NCBI RefSeq assembly: GCF_022811705.1
Contig: NZ_CP094528.1
Location: forward strand, 2,914,001 to 2,978,000
Length of the DNA stretch: 64,000 nt
Direction of reading: 5' to 3'
Origin: Agromyces larvae
Lineage (GTDB): Bacteria; Actinomycetota; Actinomycetes; Actinomycetales; Microbacteriaceae
Shown: piece after piece, positions 59,765-64,000 of the stretch
Numbering within the stretch: position 1 is the stretch's first letter
How the letters are laid out: each line of letters starts with the position of its first letter
Position numbers and translations under genes: made by a program
Notes under the pieces: model-generated
Database searches by the model: none
The model's input: only the letters and a program-made list of their open reading frames with translations
What the model was told of the DNA's origin: nothing

Positions 59765-61152
59765 CTTCGCTGCCTCCCCAGCCGCTCAGCCCGCTCGATG
59801 GACGCTACCGCGCGGCGGTCGGGTCGCTGGGCGAGCATCTCTCCGAGGCCGGGCTCAATCGCGCGCGCATCCACGTCGAGGTCGAGTGGCTGATCGCCCA
59901 GACCGACCGCGGCTTCTTCGGCACGCAGCCGCTCACGCCCTCGCAGAAGGACGCCCTCCGCGCGGTCGTGACCGACTTCGGCCAGGCCGACATCGACGAG
60001 CTCGCCGCGCTCGAGGCGACGACCCGGCACGACGTGAAGGCCGTCGAGTACTACGTGCGCCGGCGGCTCGAGCTACTCGGCCTCGACTCGATCGCCGAGC
60101 TCACCCACTTCGCGTGCACGAGCGAAGACATCAACAACCTCTCGTACGCGATCACCGTGCGCGATGCGGTGCAGCAGATCTGGCTGCCGAAGCTCGGTCT
60201 CGTGATCTCACGCTTGACCGAGCTCGCCGAGGAGCACCGGGATGCCTCGATGCTCTCGCGCACGCACGGCCAGCCCGCGACGCCCACCACGATGGGCAAA
60301 GAGCTCGCGGTGTTCGCGCACCGGCTGCAGCGCATCGCCCGGCAGGTCGAGGCGACCGAGTACCTGGGCAAGTTCTCGGGCGCGACCGGCACGTTCTCGG
60401 CGCACGTCGTCGCGGTGCCGGATGTCTCGTGGCCCGACGTGTCGCGCGAGTTCGTCGAGTCGCTCGGGCTCACCTGGAACCCGCTCACCACGCAGATCGA
60501 ATCGCACGACTGGCAGGCCGAGCTCTACGGCCGCGTCTCGCACGCCAACCGCGTGCTGCACAACCTCGCGACCGACATCTGGACCTACATCTCGCTCGGC
60601 TACTTCCGGCAGATCCCGGCCGCCGGCGCGACCGGCTCATCGACGATGCCGCACAAGGTCAACCCGATCCGGTTCGAGAACGCCGAGGCGAACCTCGAGC
60701 TCTCGAGCGCCGTGCTCGACTCGCTCGCCGCGACCCTCGTCACCTCGCGGCTGCAGCGCGACCTCACCGACTCGTCGGCGCAGCGCAACATCGGCGTCGG
60801 GTTCGGGCACTCGCTGCTCGCGCTCGACAACCTGCTGCGCGGGCTCGGCGAGATCGACCTCGACCGGGCGCTGCTGCTCGACGACCTCGACCACAACTGG
60901 GAGGTGCTGGGCGAGGCGATCCAGACCGTCATCCGCGGCGAGGTCGTCGCGGGCCGGTCGACGATCAGCGACCCGTACGCGCTGCTCAAGGAGCTCACGC
61001 GCGGCAAGCGGGTCGGTGCGGCCGAGCTGGCGGCCTTCGTGTCGTCGCTCGAGATCGGGGATGCCGCGACGCAGCGGCTGCTCGCGCTCACGCCCGCGTC
61101 GTACGTGGGCCTGGCCGACGAACTCGTCGACCGGCTGGCGCCGCACGACTGA
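59761..61152 (+). CDS. purB: Adenylosuccinate lyase
   Basis: 463 residues, fumarase/aspartase superfamily. T-S-E-D-I-N-N-L, R-T-H-G-Q-P-A-T-P-T-T-M-G-K and the signature S-S-T-M-P-H-K-V-N-P (catalytic Ser loop) are intact. It releases fumarate at two steps of purine synthesis. The N-terminus L-S-P-L-D-G-R-Y marks the E. coli-like PurB type. The ATG at 59761 overlaps the phosphatase stop. Confidence 0.97.
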   Translation: MTSLPPQPLSPLDGRYRAAVGSLGEHLSEAGLNRARIHVEVEWLIAQTDRGFFGTQPLTPSQKDALRAVVTDFGQADIDELAALEATTRHDVKAVEYYVRRRLELLGLDSIAELTHFACTSEDINNLSYAITVRDAVQQIWLPKLGLVISRLTELAEEHRDASMLSRTHGQPATPTTMGKELAVFAHRLQRIARQVEATEYLGKFSGATGTFSAHVVAVPDVSWPDVSREFVESLGLTWNPLTTQIESHDWQAELYGRVSHANRVLHNLATDIWTYISLGYFRQIPAAGATGSSTMPHKVNPIRFENAEANLELSSAVLDSLAATLVTSRLQRDLTDSSAQRNIGVGFGHSLLALDNLLRGLGEIDLDRALLLDDLDHNWEVLGEAIQTVIRGEVVAGRSTISDPYALLKELTRGKRVGAAELAAFVSSLEIGDAATQRLLALTPASYVGLADELVDRLAPHD

Positions 61153-61231
61153 GGTCGATTTGCGCGTATGAGCCTGGCCTGGCCGAGCCTCAGTCGCTCA
61201 GATCGACCTCAGTCGCTCAGATCGACCTCAG
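61149..61231. repeat. Hairpin with tandemly duplicated right arm
   Basis: ctgaggtcgatttgcgcg (61149-61166) is complementary at 16 of 18 positions to 61195-61212 and also to 61214-61231. The two right arms belong to a perfect 19-base direct repeat, tcgctcagatcgacctcag (61194-61212 and 61213-61231). It starts at the purB stop codon and probably acts as the terminator between purB and the convergent gene. AGGTCGAT also occurs in the hairpins at 10098 and 11247. Confidence 0.8.
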
Positions 61232-61253
61232 TCGCGAGCGAGGCAGCGGCGGG

Positions 61254-61529
61254 CTAGTGCAGGCCCGGGCGGTCCTCGGTGTGCTCGTCGGGGCCGTCGC
61301 CCTCGAGTTCGGCGCGCTCGGACGCGTCGGGCTTGATCGCCATCTGCAGCAGCGCGAGCACGACCAGCACGACGATGAACACGCCGCCGGTGCCGATGAG
61401 CGCGGTGATCCAGTCGTGCGTGCCGGCCAGCACGATCACGCCGACGAAGATCGCGGCGATCGCGGCGCCGCCGACGTACTCGGCGGGGCGCAGCACATCG
61501 CGCTTGCTCGGCTTGTAGGGATCGGTCAC
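61254..61529 (-). CDS. Small membrane protein
   Basis: 91 residues. Two membrane helices (A-A-I-A-A-I-F-V-G-V-I-V-L-A and V-F-I-V-V-L-V-V-L-A-L-L) are followed by an acidic cytoplasmic tail E-L-E-G-D-G-P-D-E-H-T-E-D. The GTG at 61529 overlaps the upstream membrane-protein stop (GTGA). Function is unknown; probably an accessory of its operon partner. Confidence 0.75.
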   Translation of the reverse strand: MTDPYKPSKRDVLRPAEYVGGAAIAAIFVGVIVLAGTHDWITALIGTGGVFIVVLVVLALLQMAIKPDASERAELEGDGPDEHTEDRPGLH

Positions 61530-62152
61530 GACTGCTCCGTTTCGGGTGCGGATGCCTCAGGGGATGCCGCGGTCGGGCTCGCCTGCGGAGCATCCGGGGC
61601 CGGGCGGCTCGCCGCCCATTTCAGCGAGAAGCCGCCGATGAGCAGGGCCACGCCGACGATCACGAAATACGCGCCGAGGAATCCGACCGCGGTGACGGCG
61701 TCGGGCGGCAGCAGGAGGAAGAGGATCGCCAGCAGCGCGGTGAACGCGCCGACCGTCATCCAGTCGCGTGCTTCGGGCGCCCGGCCGCGCCCGCGCAGAC
61801 CGAGGTAGAGCTCGGTGAAGCCGGTGACGGCCGCCCAGACGCTGACCAGGTACAGCAGCACGGGCAGGCTCGACGGCAAGGTGAGCGCCAGGACGCCGGC
61901 GACGACGGTGACCACCGCGGTCACGGCGGAGACGCCCCGAACGACCCGGTCGGGCTGGAGCCGCAGGGCGAGCGCGCCGACGACGGCGCCGGCCACGACG
62001 GCCCACCAGCCGAACACGCCCAGGCCGAGCGCGGGGGAGTGGTCCTGGTTGAACGTGATCACCACGGCGGGCACGAGAGCGAGGATGCCTCGCACGACGG
62101 GGACGACCCAGGAGCCGGCCGTGCTCGGCGCAGCGTCGTGGACCTCGGCCAC
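61526..62152 (-). CDS. HdeD/DUF308-like membrane protein
   Basis: 208 residues with six hydrophobic helices in three pairs, the HdeD/DUF308 layout (V-V-R-G-I-L-A-L-V-P-A, G-V-F-G-W-W-A-V-V-A-G). The GTG at 62152 has AAAGAGG five bases upstream; a GTG at 62167 without a site would add five residues. A TAGGAT -10 lies at 62193-62188. The C-terminal 30 residues are an Ala/Ser/Pro tail. HdeD relatives help acid resistance, but the role here is unproven. Confidence 0.8.
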   Translation of the reverse strand: MAEVHDAAPSTAGSWVVPVVRGILALVPAVVITFNQDHSPALGLGVFGWWAVVAGAVVGALALRLQPDRVVRGVSAVTAVVTVVAGVLALTLPSSLPVLLYLVSVWAAVTGFTELYLGLRGRGRAPEARDWMTVGAFTALLAILFLLLPPDAVTAVGFLGAYFVIVGVALLIGGFSLKWAASRPAPDAPQASPTAASPEASAPETEQS

Positions 62153-62270
62153 CGGGACCTCTTTCACGTCAGGAGGGATACCGACCCATCCTACGCGCGG
62201 GCTCGCTGGGAGGCGGCTGCGTCACGACCAGGCCGGCCGGTCCGTCGTCGAGTCGCGGGCGTGCGCCGAG

Positions 62271-62340
62271 CGTAGGAGTTGGCGGCCGACACGCCGGAGG
62301 CCGCGCCGCCCCGTCGGCGTGTCGCCGCGCGAGTCCTACG
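62271..62340. repeat. Long imperfect hairpin, 26-base arms
   Basis: Arms 62271-62296 and 62315-62340 match at 20 of 26 positions: exact outer (cgtagga) and inner (gacacgccg) blocks with a mismatched middle, and an 18-base loop. It is 27 bases beyond the end of the FMN-monooxygenase gene, probably its terminator, with the same block-mismatch-block layout as the hairpin at 10098. Confidence 0.7.
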
Positions 62341-62366
62341 AGATGCACCGGCGACGTGGCATCCGA

Positions 62367-63728
62367 TCAGCTCGCGAGCGCTCGCGACCCGGCCCGCTCG
62401 CGCTCGTCCGCCTCGATCAGGTCGTGATGCGGCAGCCCGAGGTGATCGCGCAGCGTCGTGCCCTCGTACTCGTGCCGGAACAGTCCGCGACGGCGCAGTT
62501 CGGGCACGACGTGGTCGACGAAGATCTCGGCACCCGACGGGAACGCGTCGGGCATGATGTTGAACCCGTCTCCGGCACCCGCCCGGAACCACTGCTCGAG
62601 CGTGTCGGCGATCTGCTCGGGCGTGCCGACCGCGAGCCGGTGCCCGCTGCGGATGCGCTTCACGAGCTGACGCGGGGTCAGGTTCTCACGCCGCGCCAGG
62701 CTGAGCTGCGCCTCGAGGAAGCCGTGGCTGGTGCGGAACGAGTCATCGGGCTTCGGGAACTTCTCCCACGGCAGCGGCGCGTCGAGGTCGAGCTCCCGCA
62801 CGTCGACGCCGAGCCGCCCCGAGATCTGCGCGTACTCCTGTTCGAACGACAGGTGGGAGTCGAGTTCGTCCCAGCGTCGCTGCGCCTCCTCCTCGGTGGA
62901 GCCGATCACGGTCGAGAGACCGGGCAGGATGCGCACATGGTTCGGATTGCGGCCGAAGGCCGCGGCGCGGGCTCGGATGTCACGGGCGAACGCGATGCCG
63001 TCCTCCAGCGTCGTCTGCGCCGTGAAGATCGCGTCAGCCCACCTCGCGCCCAGGTTCTTGCCGCCCTCGGATGCGCCGGCCTGCACGATCACCGGTCGGC
63101 CCTGCGGAGTGCGGGGCAGGGTTCCCGCACCCTCGACCGAGAAGAACTCGCCCGTGTGGCCGATGGGCTGCACCGCGTCGGGGCGGCGATCGATGAGCCC
63201 GTCGGGTCCGAGCCGAGTCGCATCGGGCGCCCAACTGCCCCACGCCTTCGTCACGACGTCGATGAACTCGTCGGCGCGACGGTAGCGGTCGGAGTGGAAC
63301 GCGGCGCCGTCCTGCCCGAAGTTGCGGGCCGCGGCATCGCCCGCGGTGGTGACCGCGTTCCAGCCAGCCCGCCCGCGACTGATGTGGTCGAGCGACGCGA
63401 TCCGGCGGGCCAGGTTGTAGGGATGGTTGTACGACGTCGAGGCGGTCGCGATCACCCCGATGCGCTCGGTCGCGGCCGCCACCGCGGTCAGCAGCACGAT
63501 CGGGTCGAGCTTGCCGCCGCCCGCTCGCCCGCCCTGATACGCCGGGCCGTCGGCCAGGAAGATGCCGTCGAGCGCGCCGCGCTCGGAGATCTTCGCGATG
63601 TTCACGAAGTAGTCGACATCGGTGGTCGCCGTCGGCGGCACCTCGTGGAGATGGGCTGCGGCGGCGTGCCCGCCGAGCCCGAGGATGTTCATCCCGAGGC
63701 TCATGCTGCGAGGTCGGTCTGCGGTCAT
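62367..63728 (-). CDS. FMN-dependent monooxygenase, NtaA/SnaA/DszA family (LLM class)
   Basis: 453 residues of the bacterial luciferase-like family. [29 protein letters not shown] and R-A-G-W-N-A-V-T-T are the signature stretches of NtaA/DszA-type enzymes that oxidise nitrilotriacetate, sulfones or similar with FMNH2 from a separate reductase. The ATG at 63728 overlaps the ABC ATPase stop (ATGA). Coupling to a peptide/nickel-type importer suggests scavenging of an organosulfur or chelator compound. Confidence 0.9.
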   Translation of the reverse strand: MTADRPRSMSLGMNILGLGGHAAAAHLHEVPPTATTDVDYFVNIAKISERGALDGIFLADGPAYQGGRAGGGKLDPIVLLTAVAAATERIGVIATASTSYNHPYNLARRIASLDHISRGRAGWNAVTTAGDAAARNFGQDGAAFHSDRYRRADEFIDVVTKAWGSWAPDATRLGPDGLIDRRPDAVQPIGHTGEFFSVEGAGTLPRTPQGRPVIVQAGASEGGKNLGARWADAIFTAQTTLEDGIAFARDIRARAAAFGRNPNHVRILPGLSTVIGSTEEEAQRRWDELDSHLSFEQEYAQISGRLGVDVRELDLDAPLPWEKFPKPDDSFRTSHGFLEAQLSLARRENLTPRQLVKRIRSGHRLAVGTPEQIADTLEQWFRAGAGDGFNIMPDAFPSGAEIFVDHVVPELRRRGLFRHEYEGTTLRDHLGLPHHDLIEADERERAGSRALAS

Positions 63729-64000
63729 CGTGGTGCGCCTTCCGTGGTGGTGGAGCTGGTGCGTCGGGCAGATGCAATGCTCGGAATCGCGTCGAGCAGG
63801 GCACGGGTGTACTGATGCGATGGACGGTGGAATACGGCGTCGGCCTCACCCGATTCGACGACGCGGCCGTCCTTCATGACGAGCACGCGGTCGGCGACGT
63901 GATGCACGACACCGAGGTCGTGCGAGATGAAGAGGTAAGCGACGCCGTACTCGCGCTGGATGTCCTCGAACAGGTCGAGGATCTGCGCCTGCACCGAGAC
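63725..64000 (-). CDS. ABC transporter ATP-binding protein (peptide/nickel type), C-terminal part
   Basis: Only the last 91 codons are in the window; the reading frame is open at the right edge. [11 protein letters not shown] directly follows the usual Walker B region of OppD/DppF-type ATPases. [18 protein letters not shown] is the H-loop and its follow-on. [16 protein letters not shown] is the oligopeptide-family C-terminal signature. The stop overlaps the monooxygenase start. Confidence 0.92.
   Translation of the reverse strand, partial: VSVQAQILDLFEDIQREYGVAYLFISHDLGVVHHVADRVLVMKDGRVVESGEADAVFHRPSHQYTRALLDAIPSIASARRTSSTTTEGAPR

Noticed and set aside
61194..61231. Direct repeat considered as a CRISPR or integron element
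   Set aside because: Two abutting 19-base copies without spacers; fits a duplicated hairpin arm.

Overview
This 64-kb window is a gene-dense stretch of a very GC-rich actinobacterial chromosome. The gene families, overlapping ATGA/GTGA start-stop junctions, many GTG starts, leaderless promoters and a heavily over-represented GGATGC/GCATCC hexamer point to the Micrococcales, most likely Microbacteriaceae (an Agromyces/Microbacterium-like organism). That placement is inference from style, not from a marker gene. No prophage, insertion sequence, CRISPR array or rRNA is visible. The only RNA gene found is a tRNA-Gly(CCC). No gene-free stretch exceeds about 230 bases. Left part (1-7.1 kb): a nucleoside deaminase, two TetR regulators facing likely targets (an alpha/beta hydrolase and a DUF4267 membrane protein), a CinA-type amidase overlapping a C-terminally truncated carboxylate-amine ligase, dCTP deaminase, a lipoprotein and the tRNA. 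Catabolic island (7.2-22.5 kb): an extradiol dioxygenase of the homoprotocatechuate type (hpaD) diverges from a LysR regulator. It is followed by a GntR/FCD regulator, an AbiEi-like gene bracketed by two matching long hairpins, and a minus-strand block. That block encodes dienelactone hydrolase, FAD monooxygenase, NTF2-like protein, FAH-family hydrolase, Rid protein, a complete sugar-type ABC importer and a DUF3500 protein. An amidohydrolase_2 protein, a DUF2200 protein and a second Rid protein run the other way. A 24-bp element beginning ATCGTGTG[T/C]GA sits before the GntR gene, the ABC operon and the dienelactone hydrolase/amidohydrolase divergence, so these units probably form one regulon for import and breakdown of an aromatic or amino-aromatic compound. 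The substrate is unknown. Middle (22.6-39.4 kb): CorA, a large LuxR/AAA regulator, several membrane proteins, a class II glutamine amidotransferase, a serine beta-lactamase-fold lipoprotein lacking its catalytic motifs, a PIF1/RecD-like helicase, a CopD-CtaG fusion, HU, and arginine deiminase with its antiporter. Surface and zinc block (39.6-50.1 kb): a 1267-residue repeat-rich surface protein with an LAGTG sorting signal, the zinc-independent ribosomal protein operon rpmB-rpmG-rpsN, glutamate decarboxylase, and znuA-znuC-znuB-znuB-zur. A Zur-like box overlaps the -35 of a leaderless znuA promoter. Right part (50.2-64 kb): an acetyltransferase, a branched-chain 2-oxoacid dehydrogenase operon (E1alpha-E1beta-E2) after a HisC-type aminotransferase, a WXG100-like protein coupled to an alpha/beta hydrolase, a phosphotransferase, a low-molecular-weight tyrosine phosphatase overlapping purB, membrane proteins, and the edge of an ABC-transporter/FMN-monooxygenase operon. 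The least explained features are the shared 24-bp operator, the family of long intergenic hairpins (several with one arm duplicated), and two enzyme-fold proteins that have lost catalytic residues.
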